NCBI GenBank assembly: GCA_963795665.1
Contig: CAWCIP010000001.1
Coordinates: 152,626 to 216,625, forward strand
Length of the DNA: 64,000 nucleotides
Reading direction: 5' to 3'
Origin: DASUPK01 sp963795665
Lineage (GTDB): Bacteria; Actinomycetota; Thermoleophilia; Solirubrobacterales; 70-9
Below are positions 8,679 through 18,833 of the stretch, one piece after another. The stretch's first letter is position 1; every line of letters begins with the position of its first letter. The position numbers were made by a program, and so were the translations under genes. The notes beneath the pieces are model-generated. The model searched no databases, had not been told where the DNA came from, and saw only the letters and a list, made by a program, of their open reading frames with translations.

Positions 8679-9544
8679 TCGACCTCGACGCGGTCCAGGC
8701 GATCGACGTCCATACCCACGTCGAGGTCTCGGCCGACGGACACGACCCCATCCCCCCGAAGCTCCGGGAGGCATCGCAGAAGTACTTCCGCGACGGCGGC
8801 GGCACCCCCACGATCGACGACGTCGGCGCCTACTACCGCGAGCGCAAGATGGCCGCCGTGGTCTTCACGGTTGACTGGGAATCCCAGTCGGGGCGCCCGC
8901 CGGTCTCCAACGAGGAGGTCCTGGAGGGCGCCGCCTCCTACGACGACGTCCTGATCCCCTTCGCGAGCGTCGACCCCGCCCGCCCCGATGCGGTCGAGCG
9001 CGCGCGGAGGCTGATCGACGGGTACGACGTCCGCGGCTTCAAGTTCCACCCCAACCTCCAGGCGTTCTTCCCGAACGATCGCGCCGCCTACCCGCTGTAC
9101 GAGGTGATCGCCGAGGCGGGGCTGCCCGCCCTGTTTCACACGGGCCACAGCGGGATCGGCTCGGGCCTGCCCGGTGGCGGTGGGGTGCGGCTCAAGTACT
9201 CGAACCCGATCCACGTGGACGACGTGGCCGCCGACTTCCCGGGGCTGCCAATCGTGCTCGCCCACCCCTCCTTCCCATGGCAGGACGAGGCGCTCTCGAT
9301 CGCCATGCACAAGCCGGAGGTCTACATCGACCTCTCCGGCTGGTCGCCGAAGTACTTCCCGCCCCAGCTCGTGCGGTACGCGAACACCCTGCTCAAACGG
9401 CAGGTTTTGTTCGGCTCCGACTTCCCGATGATCACGCCCGAGCGCTGGCTCAGGGATTTCGAGCGGCTGGAGATCGATGACGAGGTGAGACCCCTGATCC
9501 TGAAGGAAAACGCGGCGAGATTGCTTGATTTAGGCACGGATTAA
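8675..9544 (+). CDS. Amidohydrolase-2 family metal-dependent hydrolase/decarboxylase
   Basis: A 289-residue TIM-barrel protein of the ACMSD/gamma-resorcylate decarboxylase-like amidohydrolase group. Metal-binding elements are visible: IDVHTHVEV at the N-terminus (HxH), the GFKFHPNLQAFFPN segment, LFHTGHSG, VLAHPSFPW and the C-terminal GSDFPM Asp. Family members hydrolyse or decarboxylate ring-derived acids. The GTG start overlaps the maoC-like stop by four bases. It could act on the product of the hydratase or decarboxylate an aromatic acid; the sequence does not settle which. Confidence 0.83.
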   Translation: MIDLDAVQAIDVHTHVEVSADGHDPIPPKLREASQKYFRDGGGTPTIDDVGAYYRERKMAAVVFTVDWESQSGRPPVSNEEVLEGAASYDDVLIPFASVDPARPDAVERARRLIDGYDVRGFKFHPNLQAFFPNDRAAYPLYEVIAEAGLPALFHTGHSGIGSGLPGGGGVRLKYSNPIHVDDVAADFPGLPIVLAHPSFPWQDEALSIAMHKPEVYIDLSGWSPKYFPPQLVRYANTLLKRQVLFGSDFPMITPERWLRDFERLEIDDEVRPLILKENAARLLDLGTD

Positions 9545-9645
9545 GGCACGTGAAAACAAACCAAACGAAATGACTTTCTTGGTATAGGATCACGCCAGGG
9601 CCGCCGGAACCGACCGACGGCACGCTGACAGAGGAGGAGAGATCG
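9545..9645 (+). promoter_or_regulatory. AT-rich intergenic region before the Liv operon, possible promoter
   Basis: This 101-base gap is unusually AT-rich for the region (AAACAAACCAA at 9554-9564) and holds a possible -10 element TATAGG at 9583-9588, but no clear -35 hexamer. A strong ribosome site GAGGAGGAG precedes GTG 9646. It may carry a secondary promoter for the transporter genes. Confidence 0.3.
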
Positions 9646-10977
9646 GTGAAGAGGTACTTCGGCTCGAAGAGAGGACGATCCGTAACCACGCTGGTTGTGG
9701 TGGCGGCCGGCCTGTCGTTGGTCGTCGCCGCGTGCGGCGGCAGCGGAAGCAAGAGCAGCAACAGTGGATCAGTCGTAGACAATCCAAAGTGCGGCAACGG
9801 CAACGGTCAGAAGCCCACGGGTAGTCCGATCAAGATCGGCGCGATCGCGACGAAGCAGCCCGGTACGGACTTCACCGATGGCGAGAACGCAGCCAAGGCG
9901 TACTTCGACTGCGTCAACGCCAACGGTGGTGTGAATGGTCACCCGATTCAGTACATCGCGGAGACCGAGCAGACCGACCCGGCGCAGGACGCAGCACTGG
10001 CGCGCAAGCTGATCGAAACCGACGGCGTGGTTGGCATGGCCGGCGGGTTCAGCCTGATCGAATGCGACGTCAACCACACCTACTACGAGCAGAAGGGCGT
10101 GGCCGTGCTGAACGCGGGCATCGCGCCTTCGTGCTGGGCCTCGCCGAACAGCATCCCGGTGAACATGGGCCCGCGCTACAGCTCGGACGGCGCTGTGCAG
10201 GCAGTGATCCGGCAGGACGTCGACAAGATCGCGTTCGACCAGTCGAACGTCCCGGGCACGGGCTACATCGCAGCCGGCCCGAAGATCGTCGCCGACGCTG
10301 CTGGTGTGCCGATCAGCGAATCGACCGACAACGTGCCGATTCAGGACGCGAACTCGGTCGCAGTCCGGTTGACCCAGGAGGCCGGCCCGAACGGGGCCGT
10401 CGTCCTCAACTTCACGCCGCCTGAGGCGCTGAAGATTCTCCAGGCCGCTCAGCAGCAGGGCCTCGAGGACAGCGTCAAGGCGTGGGGTTGCTCGACGCCG
10501 TGCAACACCGACTTCCTGGCGCAGGCGCTGGGGACGAAGTGGGACGGCAAGCTGCTCGTCAACGCCGAGCTCAACGTGACCGACTTCGACGGTCCCGACT
10601 CAGAGCTGTACCGGTCGGTGATCAAGAAGTACGGCCAGAGCGTGACCGGCGGTCTGGGCAGCTTCAGCCAGATGGGTTACCTGATGGGCGAGTTCATGAC
10701 CAATGCACTGGAGAAGGTGCAGGGCGCCTACACGCTGAAGAGCGTGAACGACCAGGTCTTTGCCCTGAAGGATCAGAAGACGGACATCCTGTGCCGGCCC
10801 TGGTACACCGGGCATGCACCGCTGCACATCCCGAACAACGTCGACTGGACCACCACGCCGCAGAACGGCCACATGGTTCAGAAGGAGGATTGCTTCGACA
10901 TCAGTGGGGATGAGCCGGACATCGCGAAGGTCCGCCAGATCCAGCAGGCGGATCCGAGCCTGACCGGCGGAAGTTGA
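9646..10977 (+). CDS. Branched-chain amino acid/aromatic-type ABC transporter substrate-binding lipoprotein
   Basis: A 443-residue LivK-type periplasmic-binding fold protein. The N-terminus is positively charged, then a hydrophobic segment and a lipobox VVAAC, so Cys near residue 30 would be lipidated. A low-complexity Ser/Gly linker follows, then the binding domain (PIKIGAIATKQPGTDFTDGENAAKAYF). GTG start at 9646. It heads a complete LivHMGF operon. Liv-type importers in aromatic-degradation clusters often carry benzoate- or cinnamate-like ligands, so an aromatic acid ligand is plausible, but it is not readable here. Confidence 0.88.
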   Translation: MKRYFGSKRGRSVTTLVVVAAGLSLVVAACGGSGSKSSNSGSVVDNPKCGNGNGQKPTGSPIKIGAIATKQPGTDFTDGENAAKAYFDCVNANGGVNGHPIQYIAETEQTDPAQDAALARKLIETDGVVGMAGGFSLIECDVNHTYYEQKGVAVLNAGIAPSCWASPNSIPVNMGPRYSSDGAVQAVIRQDVDKIAFDQSNVPGTGYIAAGPKIVADAAGVPISESTDNVPIQDANSVAVRLTQEAGPNGAVVLNFTPPEALKILQAAQQQGLEDSVKAWGCSTPCNTDFLAQALGTKWDGKLLVNAELNVTDFDGPDSELYRSVIKKYGQSVTGGLGSFSQMGYLMGEFMTNALEKVQGAYTLKSVNDQVFALKDQKTDILCRPWYTGHAPLHIPNNVDWTTTPQNGHMVQKEDCFDISGDEPDIAKVRQIQQADPSLTGGS

Positions 10978-10998
10978 TCGGAGGGCTGTGAGTCACTG

Positions 10999-11901
10999 AT
11001 GCCAAGCTGGCACGACTTCCAGCCCTTCATCGTCACCGGCCTGGCCCTCGGCGGGGTGTACGCCCTGTCGGGGGCCGGGATGGTGGTTCTGTACCGGACC
11101 ACCGGGGTGTTGAACCTGGCCTTCGGCGCGGTCGGGGCGATGTCCGCCCTGATCGCCTGGGACCTGATCAACAACTCCCTGTGGCCCGAGTGGCCTTCCT
11201 ACGGGGTCGCGGTGCTCTTCGCCGCGGCGGTCACACTGGTTTACGGCGTCATTCTCGGCCCGGCTCTCGCCAAGCGCGACGCGCTGGTCAAGGCGACCGC
11301 AACGCTGGGCCTCGCCCTGATCCTGCTCGGGACCATGTCCTGGATCTGGAGCGACAAGGCCCGCTCACAGGTGCTGCCGACTTCGACCCATGCCTTCGAC
11401 ATCGGCCAGGTGGCCGTCACCTGGACGCAGGTGATCGCCTTCGGCCTGGGGGTGGTGGTGGTCTTCGGTACCGGCGCCTTCCTCAAGTACACGAAGCTCG
11501 GCACCGCGATGCGGGGACTCGCCAACGACCGCGAGATCACCGCGACCCTCGGAGTCCCGGTGCGCTGGGTCGAGGCGCAGGCATGGCTCGTCTCGGGGAT
11601 CCTCTCGGGGATCTCGGGGCTGCTGCTCTCGGACCTGGTTGGGCTCGACGCCGTCAGCCTGACCTTCCTGGTCATCTCGTCCCTGGCGGCGGCGCTGATC
11701 GCGCGCCTGCAGTCGCTGACCGTCACCTTCTTCGCCGCACTGGTGGTCGGATTGGTCAGCGCCCTGGCGACGCCGATCACCTCGATCTCCGAGTACCGCA
11801 ACATGGCGCCGTTCGTGCTGGCGACCATCGCGCTGCTGGTGATCTCGCGCAAGCGCGAGATCTCGTTCACTGGGACGGGCCTGGGCAATGGACGCGGCTG
11901 A
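10999..11901 (+). CDS. livH: Branched-chain amino acid-type ABC transporter permease LivH
   Basis: A 300-residue membrane protein with about eight hydrophobic helices. The opening TGLALGGVYALSGAGMVVLYRTTGVLNLAFGAVGAM is the LivH signature (quoted as a pattern across residues 9-44: GLALGGVYAL, then TGVLNLAFGAVG). The cytoplasmic coupling-loop motif GTAMRGLANDREITATLGV is present. It starts 21 bases after the binding-protein gene and overlaps livM by 14 bases. Confidence 0.92.
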   Translation: MPSWHDFQPFIVTGLALGGVYALSGAGMVVLYRTTGVLNLAFGAVGAMSALIAWDLINNSLWPEWPSYGVAVLFAAAVTLVYGVILGPALAKRDALVKATATLGLALILLGTMSWIWSDKARSQVLPTSTHAFDIGQVAVTWTQVIAFGLGVVVVFGTGAFLKYTKLGTAMRGLANDREITATLGVPVRWVEAQAWLVSGILSGISGLLLSDLVGLDAVSLTFLVISSLAAALIARLQSLTVTFFAALVVGLVSALATPITSISEYRNMAPFVLATIALLVISRKREISFTGTGLGNGRG

Positions 11902-12985
11902 GGCTTCGGGCGGCAACCTGATCACACGGGCGATCCGCCCGGCGTCGAGCTTGAGCAGGGGCGACAGGATCCGCGCGGCGGTGATCGCCGTCCTGCTCGC
12001 CTTCGTCCTCCTTGTCCTGCCCTCGATGCTGAGCGCCTACTGGACCGACGTGGCGACCGCCGTCGCGATCTACACGATCGTCGCTCTCGGCCTCGGCCTG
12101 CTGATGGGCCGCGTCGGCCTCGTCTCCCTCGGGCAGGTGGCCGTCCTGGCGCTCGGTGCCTGGGTCGGTGCCCGGCTGCTGTTCGCCACCGGCCTTCCCT
12201 TCCCCGTCGTGACCATCATGACCGGGCTGATCACCATGGTCCTGGGCTCGCTGATCGGGCTCCCGGCGCTGCGGGTCAGTGGCCTCTACCTGGCGCTGAT
12301 CACGTTGATGCTGGCCGGCGCGATCACCGTGGTGATCGCGGCGACGGACTTCCCGAACGGCGGCCCCGGCTTCCTTGGCCACACCAACGCGACGACCGGC
12401 GCCCAGGAGATCCGGCGTCCGAGCATCGCCACGGGCGAGCACGCCTTCTTCCGCTACTGCGTGATCTGGGCGGCGTTGATGTTCCTGCTTGCCCTCTGGC
12501 ACGTGCGCGGCAAGCCCGGGCGAGCCTGGGCGACGATCCGCCAGTCCGAGCCGGCCGCGCTCGCCGCGGGCGTCAACATCAGCCTCTACAAGATGTGGGC
12601 CTTCGCGCTCGCTTCCTTCATGACAGGGGTTGCAGGCGCGCTGCTGGCCGGCAGCTCGGGCACCCTCTACAACCTCACCTTCCCCACCCAGGATTCGATC
12701 ATCCTGCTCGCTGTCGTCCTGATGGGCGGGATCTACAGCCTCTGGGGCGCGGTGGTCGCGGGCATCCTCATCAAGCTGCTGCCGGCGTTGCTCGACAACT
12801 GGGGGCTACCCCCCGACCTGCTCACCATCATCTTCGGCCTCGGCGTCATCCAGGTGCTGACCACGGCCCCGGCCGGCCTGGTCGACCAGTTCCCGAAGGA
12901 CATGGCGAAGCTCGGGCGGTACCTCTGGCGACTTGTGGGGAGCCCGGGAGGGCGGGCAGCCGGCGGCACGGCGGGGTCGGAATGA
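11888..12985 (+). CDS. livM: Branched-chain amino acid-type ABC transporter permease LivM
   Basis: A 365-residue permease partner of LivH. It shows LivM features: LGLGLLMGRVGLVSLGQVA after the first helices, LYLALITLMLAGAI, and the coupling region RQSEPAALAAGVNISLYKMWAF. About ten hydrophobic segments are visible. The start overlaps livH by 14 bases and the stop overlaps livG by ATGA. The C-terminal tail (KLGRYLWRLVGSPGGRAAGG) is short and basic. Confidence 0.92.
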   Translation: MDAAEASGGNLITRAIRPASSLSRGDRIRAAVIAVLLAFVLLVLPSMLSAYWTDVATAVAIYTIVALGLGLLMGRVGLVSLGQVAVLALGAWVGARLLFATGLPFPVVTIMTGLITMVLGSLIGLPALRVSGLYLALITLMLAGAITVVIAATDFPNGGPGFLGHTNATTGAQEIRRPSIATGEHAFFRYCVIWAALMFLLALWHVRGKPGRAWATIRQSEPAALAAGVNISLYKMWAFALASFMTGVAGALLAGSSGTLYNLTFPTQDSIILLAVVLMGGIYSLWGAVVAGILIKLLPALLDNWGLPPDLLTIIFGLGVIQVLTTAPAGLVDQFPKDMAKLGRYLWRLVGSPGGRAAGGTAGSE

Positions 12986-13697
12986 TCAAGGTCGAGAGCC
13001 TCGAGGTGCGGTTCGGCGGGGTGAAGCCGATCGACCAGATGACCGTCACCTTCCCCGGCGGGACCTGCGGCCTGATCGGCCCGAACGGAGCCGGCAAGAC
13101 CACCTTCTTCAACGTGCTCAGCGGCTTCGTCAAGCCGTCGGGCGGGACGGTCACGGCCTTTGACGAGAACCTGCTGGCGATGACCGACTTCCGCCGGGCG
13201 CGCTGGGGCCTGCGCCGAACCTTCCAGACCGAGCAGGCGATCGAGGAGCTCTCGCTCTACGACAACGTGGCGATGGTCGAGGAGCACTCGAGCAACAACG
13301 GCGGCACGTCCCGCCGCGACGACGTACTCGGCTCTCTCGATTTCGTCGGGCTCGGAGCCCTGGATCCCCAGACCAGGGTCGGGACCCTGGGAGCGCGCGA
13401 GCGGCGACTCGTGGAGATCGCCCGCGCCGTGGTCGGCAAGCCGCGGGCTGTACTCCTCGATGAGCCGGCGGCGGGACTGCCCGACGAGGAGACCGAGCAC
13501 ATGGGCAGCGTGATCCGGAAGATCCCCGAGCAGATCGGGGCATTGGTGATCCTCGTCGACCACGACATGAATCTGGTGTCCGCATGCTGCGAGCTCACCT
13601 CGGTGCTCGACTTCGGCAAGCTGATCGCCTCCGGCCCGACCGCTGAGGTGCTGCGGGACGAACAGGTGATCCGGGCGTATCTCGGAGCGGAGGAGAT

Positions 13698-13701
<4 letters not shown>
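12982..13701 (+). CDS. livG: ABC transporter ATP-binding protein LivG, with divergent signature motif
   Basis: A 239-residue ATPase. Walker A is GPNGAGKT near residue 32, the Q-loop is in RRTFQT, Walker B is AVLLDEPAAGL and the H-loop is ILVDHDM. The ABC signature normally reads LSGGQ; here the matching position reads TLGARERRLVEIARAV, so the Ser-Gly-Gly core is lost. ATG at 12982 overlaps the livM stop. The partner LivF has an intact signature, so the heterodimer would keep one canonical ATP site and one degenerate site. Confidence 0.9.
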
Positions 13702-14494
<793 letters not shown>

Positions 14495-14498
<4 letters not shown>

Positions 14499-15520
14499 CA
14501 GAGAGCTGGGACAAGGAGCGCCGGGGCCGGGCGCTAGAGCGCATGCTGACCATCCGCCGCTTCGAGGAGGCGGTCAACAAGCTCTTCCACGAGGAGCACG
14601 CCTTCATGACCCACTTCCACCTCTACATCGGCCAGGAGTCGACCGGGGTGGGCCTGATGGAGGCACTCGGAGACGGCGACAAGCTCGCCACCCACCACCG
14701 CAACCACGGCCATGTGCTCGCCCGCGGCTCCGACCCCAAGCGGGCGCTCGCCGAGATCCTCGGCCGCGAGACCGGCATGAACAAGGGCGCCGGGGGCACT
14801 CTGCACATGAGCGACCCCGACCTCGGCTTCATCTCCACCTCCTCGATCGTCGGCGGCAGCATCTCGCTCGCCAACGGCGCAGCCTTCGCGCTCAAGCAGG
14901 AGGGCGGCGACGCGATCGCCGTCGGGCTGTTCGGCGACGGCGCCCTGGAGGAGGGGATCGCCTACGAGTCCCTCAACCTGGCGGCGCTCTACGAGCTGCC
15001 GGTGCTGTTCGTCTGCGAGAACAACAGCGAGGGTGCGCTGGGCTCCGCGGGCGGCGGGTTCCCGACCTCCGTCTCCGCCGTCAAGGACCTGACCACGATC
15101 CCGAAGACCTTCGGGATCCCGGTCGAGACCGTGGACGGCCGCGACCTGGAGGCCGTCAACGAGCTCGCGGCCAAGGCGGTCAAGCACTGCCGCGCGCGCA
15201 AGGGACCGTTCTTCATCCACGCCGTGACCGAGCGGTGGGCGGGCAGCCAGCCGCTCTGGCCGGAGCTGACCACCGGGGAGCTCGACATCTCGATGGCGTG
15301 GGACGACTCCGCGATCTCCGGGGAGCACGCTGACTGGTACCGCGATCACGACCCGGTGCTGATCTACGCGCGCAAGCTGCTCGGATCCGATGACATCACC
15401 CAGGACGAATTGACCGCGATGGACGAGCAGCAGACCGCCCGGATCGCCGAGGCGCGCGAGTTCGCCATGGACAGCCCCCGCCCCACGCCCGAGTCCGCCC
15501 TCGAACACGTCTTCGCGTAA
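14495..15520 (+). CDS. Thiamine-dependent 2-oxoacid/acetoin dehydrogenase E1 alpha subunit, copy 1
   Basis: A 341-residue E1 alpha of the pyruvate/acetoin dehydrogenase type. The thiamine diphosphate motif runs from GLFGDGALEEG to VCENNSEG (GDG...NN) near residues 146-178. Other hallmarks are IGQESTGVG, HRNHGHVLARG and MNKGAGGTLHMSDP. It would decarboxylate a 2-oxoacid or cleave acetoin together with the beta subunit encoded 10 bases downstream. No E2 (lipoyl acyltransferase) or E3 gene is in the window. The substrate may be a ketone or 2-oxoacid from the aromatic route; this is inference. Confidence 0.87.
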
Positions 15521-15530
15521 GGAGGATCCG

Positions 15531-16523
15531 ATGCCGACCAAGAACTACGCCGACGCGATGCTCGACGTTCTGAGCAAGTTCATGGACGAGGACCCGAACT
15601 TCGTCGTGATGGGCAACGAGGTGCTCGGCATCGGCCCAGAGGGCATGCAGTTCGAGCCCTTCCAGAAGAAGTACGGGGATCGGATCCTCTTCCCACCGTG
15701 CTCGGAGGCCGCCTACACGGCGATGGCCGCGGGCGCGGCGATGTGCGGGCACCGGATGTTCGCCCACCTCGGGCTCGCCTCGTTCACCTATCCCGCGATC
15801 TCCTCGATCGCCAACGAGATCTCGACGGCGCGAACCTCGTCGGGCGGCACGATCGGCGTGCCCGTCACGCTCCACATCAGCCACGGCCTCCTGCACGGCG
15901 GCGGCGCACAGCACTCGGAGAGCCCGTTCGGCATGTACTGGAACCTTCCCGGCATCGAGATCGCCGCTCCCTCCGGGGCCAAGGAGGTCAAGGGCCTGCT
16001 GACGACGGCGATCAAGTCGGACAACCCGACGATCGTGCTCACCCACGCGTTCGGCTACGGGGCCGAGGACGACGTCCCCGACGGCGACTTCGAGATCCCG
16101 TTCGGGCAGGCCGACGTCAAGCGCGAGGGCGACGCGGTGACCATCGTCGCCTGCTCGATGATGACCTCGGTGGCGCTCGGCGCCGCGGACGAGCTGGCCG
16201 GGGAGGGCATCAACGCCGAGGTGGTCGACCTCCGCACATTGGTTCCCCTCGACGAGAAGACGATCCTCGACTCGGTCGCCAAGACCGGCCGGCTGATCGT
16301 CGCCGACGAGGGCCGCATGCACTGCGGGGTGGCCTCCGAGATCGCGGCGATGGTCAGCGAGAAGGCGCTCGATTCCCTGAAGGCGCCGGTCGCCCGCGTG
16401 GCGCGGATGGACGCCCCGGTCGCGGCGAACCAGGTCCAGGAGGGCTACATCTCGCCCTCGGCGGAGAAGCTGGTCTCGGCCGCGAGGCAGGTCGTCGGCG
16501 AAGTTCCCGCCGCGGCGGCCTAG
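15531..16523 (+). CDS. 2-oxoacid/acetoin dehydrogenase E1 beta subunit (transketolase-like), copy 1
   Basis: A 330-residue E1 beta. It has the pyrimidine-domain segment CSEAAYTAMAAGAAMCGHRMF, the loop HGGGAQHSESPFGMYWNLPG, and the C-terminal transketolase domain with VVDLRTLVPLDEKTILDSV and VADEGRMHCGVASEIAAMV. The conserved Glu that activates thiamine diphosphate is expected near residue 27-62 in this family. GGAGG lies just upstream of ATG 15531. It pairs with copy 1 alpha. Confidence 0.87.
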   Translation: MPTKNYADAMLDVLSKFMDEDPNFVVMGNEVLGIGPEGMQFEPFQKKYGDRILFPPCSEAAYTAMAAGAAMCGHRMFAHLGLASFTYPAISSIANEISTARTSSGGTIGVPVTLHISHGLLHGGGAQHSESPFGMYWNLPGIEIAAPSGAKEVKGLLTTAIKSDNPTIVLTHAFGYGAEDDVPDGDFEIPFGQADVKREGDAVTIVACSMMTSVALGAADELAGEGINAEVVDLRTLVPLDEKTILDSVAKTGRLIVADEGRMHCGVASEIAAMVSEKALDSLKAPVARVARMDAPVAANQVQEGYISPSAEKLVSAARQVVGEVPAAAA

Positions 16524-16550
16524 CGACAGAGGAGCGGCGGTGATGTCCAG

Positions 16551-16976
16551 ATGCCGCTGACGAAGCTGGAGCACGTCCTGGTGCTGACCGAGGACATCGA
16601 GGTCACGCGCGACTTCTACCGCGACGCGGTGGGCCTGGAGGTGGGCGACCGGCCGCCCCTGGAGTTCCCGGGCTACTGGCTCTATGCGAACGGGGTGCCC
16701 TGCGTCCACGTCGCCGACCGCGCCGCCTATACGAAGCATTCGGAGGCCACCGGGATCCCGGCGTCCCCGCCCGCCGACGGCACCGGGTCGCTCGACCATC
16801 TCGCCTTCTCGGGGGACGACCACGACGAGGCCATGGCGCGCCTCGAGCGCAGCGGGATCGAGGCGAAGCACAACACCGTCCCCGGCGTCGGGATGCGCCA
16901 GCTGTTCTTCGAAGACCCCAACGGGGTCAAGATCGAGATCAACGTGATGCCCGCCGAGGGCGACAAGGAGGAATGA
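16551..16976 (+). CDS. VOC/glyoxalase superfamily protein
   Basis: A 141-residue single VOC-fold protein of two beta-alpha-beta-beta-beta modules. It starts LEHVLVLTEDIEVTRDFYRDAVGLEVG. Candidate metal ligands include His in LEHVLV, His in CVHVAD, His in LDHLAFSG and Glu in IEINV. It is followed after one base by the TIM-barrel isomerase gene. It is likely an isomerase, lyase or small dioxygenase acting in the pathway; the sequence alone does not choose. Confidence 0.75.
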   Translation: MPLTKLEHVLVLTEDIEVTRDFYRDAVGLEVGDRPPLEFPGYWLYANGVPCVHVADRAAYTKHSEATGIPASPPADGTGSLDHLAFSGDDHDEAMARLERSGIEAKHNTVPGVGMRQLFFEDPNGVKIEINVMPAEGDKEE

Positions 16977-16977
16977 C

Positions 16978-17859
16978 ATGGCCACGACAGACAACGGCGT
17001 CGAGCTGGTGGGCGCGTACTGGACGACCGCCGGCCCGACGCAGCCGCACACGGGCCAGGAATGGAGCAACTTCGATTTCGCCGACCGCTGCGCCGAGGCG
17101 TCCAAGGCCGGGATGAAGGGAATCGGCATCTGGCACGCGGACCTGGCGCACACCCTCGAGAGCCGCAGCCTCGACGACGTCAAGAAGCTGCTCGACGACA
17201 ACGGCTTGCGCTACCTCGAGCTCGAGTTCATCTGGGGCTTCTTCGAGGACGAGGGGACCGACGGCCGCAGGGAGTCCGACGAGCTCCGGGACCTGTTGCT
17301 CGAAGGTGCCGCCGCGCTCGGGGCCCATCACGTCAAGGTGGGCAACATCCCCGGCGTCCCCTGCGAGCTGGACAAGGTCACCGAGCGCTACGCCGAGCTC
17401 TGCGCCCACGCGGCCGAGAGGACCGACGCCGTGATCGCCTACGAGTTCATGCCGTTCGACGTCAACGTCGACAGCCTCGACGCGGCGTTGGCGGTGGTCG
17501 AGGGCGCCGGCGCCAAGAACGGCGGCCTGGTGATCGACACCTGGCACATGTCGAAGCTCGGGATCGCCCCCGACGACCTGAAGCGGATCCCGCTCGAGTA
17601 CCTGACCTGGGTGGAGCTCAGCGACGGGAAGCTCGAGTGGATGGAGGACCGCATCGAGGAGACCACCAGGTTCCGCAAGCTGCCCGGGGAGGGCGAGTTC
17701 GACATCCGCGGCTACATCAGGGCCGCCCAGGAGATGGGCTACGACGACGCCTGGGGCATCGAGGTGCTCTCCGACGAGTTGCGCGCCGAGCCGATCGACG
17801 AGATGTACAGCCACGCGTTCGCGGCGACCATGTCGCAGTTCCAGCCCGTCGCTGCGTGA
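16978..17859 (+). CDS. Sugar phosphate isomerase/epimerase-like TIM-barrel protein
   Basis: A 293-residue xylose-isomerase-like TIM barrel (AP endonuclease family 2). Metal-site elements appear in order: ELEFIWGFFED, HHVKVGN, IAYEFMPF (Glu), VIDTWHMSKLG (Asp, His) and WGIEVLSDE (Glu). Members act on sugars, inosose or ketonic intermediates. It lies between two sets of E1 genes; its stop shares bases with the GTG start of E1 alpha copy 2. Confidence 0.8.
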   Translation: MATTDNGVELVGAYWTTAGPTQPHTGQEWSNFDFADRCAEASKAGMKGIGIWHADLAHTLESRSLDDVKKLLDDNGLRYLELEFIWGFFEDEGTDGRRESDELRDLLLEGAAALGAHHVKVGNIPGVPCELDKVTERYAELCAHAAERTDAVIAYEFMPFDVNVDSLDAALAVVEGAGAKNGGLVIDTWHMSKLGIAPDDLKRIPLEYLTWVELSDGKLEWMEDRIEETTRFRKLPGEGEFDIRGYIRAAQEMGYDDAWGIEVLSDELRAEPIDEMYSHAFAATMSQFQPVAA

Positions 17860-18791
17860 CGCCGCTCGACGGCGAGCGCGCGCTCGACCTGCTGCGGACG
17901 ATGTGGCGGATCCGCATCTTCGAATCGCGGGTGGGCCAGCTCAAGCGGGCCGACGAGGTCTACGGCCTGATCCACCTGAGCGAGGGCCAGGAGGCCGTGG
18001 CGGCCGGCGTCTGCGCCCAGCTCCGCGACGACGACGCCGTGTACTCAGGTCATCGCGCGCATGGCCACGCGATCGCCAGGGGAGCCCCGCTCGACCGGGT
18101 GATGGCCGAGCTGATGGGACGCGAGGACGGCCTCTGCCGCGGCCTCGGCGGATCGATGCACCTCGTTGACACGGAGCACGGGTTCATGGGCGCAACCGGG
18201 GTGGTCGGCGGCAACATCCCGATCGCGCTGGGAAGCGCCCTGGCGGCCCGCCTGGACGGCGGCGACCAGGTGGCCGTCGTCTTCTTCGGCGACGGCGCCG
18301 TGCAGGCCGGCCACTTCAACGAGACCATCAACCTGGCCACGCTCTGGGGCCTGCCGCTGATCCTGGTCTGCGAGAACAACGGCTTCGCCGAGTTCACCCC
18401 GCGCTCGGCCCACACCAAGGTGGAGCGGGTCAGCGACGTCGTCGCCCCCTACGGGCTCCCTCGCGAGACCGTCGACGGCAACGACCTGGCCGCGGTCTGG
18501 GAGACGTTCGGGAGCTTCCTCGCCGGGGCCCGCAAGGGCGAGGGCCCGATGCTGCTCGAGTGCCTGACCCATCGCCTGCGCGGCCACTACGAGGGCGATC
18601 CCGGCCAGTACCGCGAGGCGATGGCGGATGAGGAGTGGCAGCGGAAGGATCCGATCCTGCGCCTGCAGCGGGCCGCGGCCGGGGCGGGCTGGTTCGACGA
18701 GCAGGCCGCGGCGGACGTGGAGGCCGAGGCGCGGGAGGCGGTCGAGGCGGCGATCGAGTTCGGCCGCGCGCAGCGCCTTTCCATCCCCTGA
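17856..18791 (+). CDS. 2-oxoacid/acetoin dehydrogenase E1 alpha subunit, copy 2
   Basis: About 311 residues. GTG at 17856 overlaps the preceding stop (GTGA) and gives a normal E1 alpha N-terminus (MWRIRIFESRV). The thiamine motif runs FFGDGAVQAGHFNE to VCENNGFAEF. Other marks are LSEGQEAVAAG, SGHRAHGHAIARG and CRGLGGSMHLVDTEHG. It is clearly diverged from copy 1 (about 30 residues shorter, different active-site loop wording), so it is a paralogous set and not a recent duplication. It pairs with the beta subunit at 18834. Confidence 0.87.
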   Translation: MTPLDGERALDLLRTMWRIRIFESRVGQLKRADEVYGLIHLSEGQEAVAAGVCAQLRDDDAVYSGHRAHGHAIARGAPLDRVMAELMGREDGLCRGLGGSMHLVDTEHGFMGATGVVGGNIPIALGSALAARLDGGDQVAVVFFGDGAVQAGHFNETINLATLWGLPLILVCENNGFAEFTPRSAHTKVERVSDVVAPYGLPRETVDGNDLAAVWETFGSFLAGARKGEGPMLLECLTHRLRGHYEGDPGQYREAMADEEWQRKDPILRLQRAAAGAGWFDEQAAADVEAEAREAVEAAIEFGRAQRLSIP

Positions 18792-18833
18792 GCTGGCGGC
18801 GAGCCTCGTCTACGCAGACTCCGAGGCGAGCTG

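Noticed and set aside
9554..9564. AAACAAACCAA shared with the minus strand at about 48140
   Set aside because: The second copy is the last codons of vanB. A single 11-base match with one copy in coding sequence is not good evidence of a shared site.
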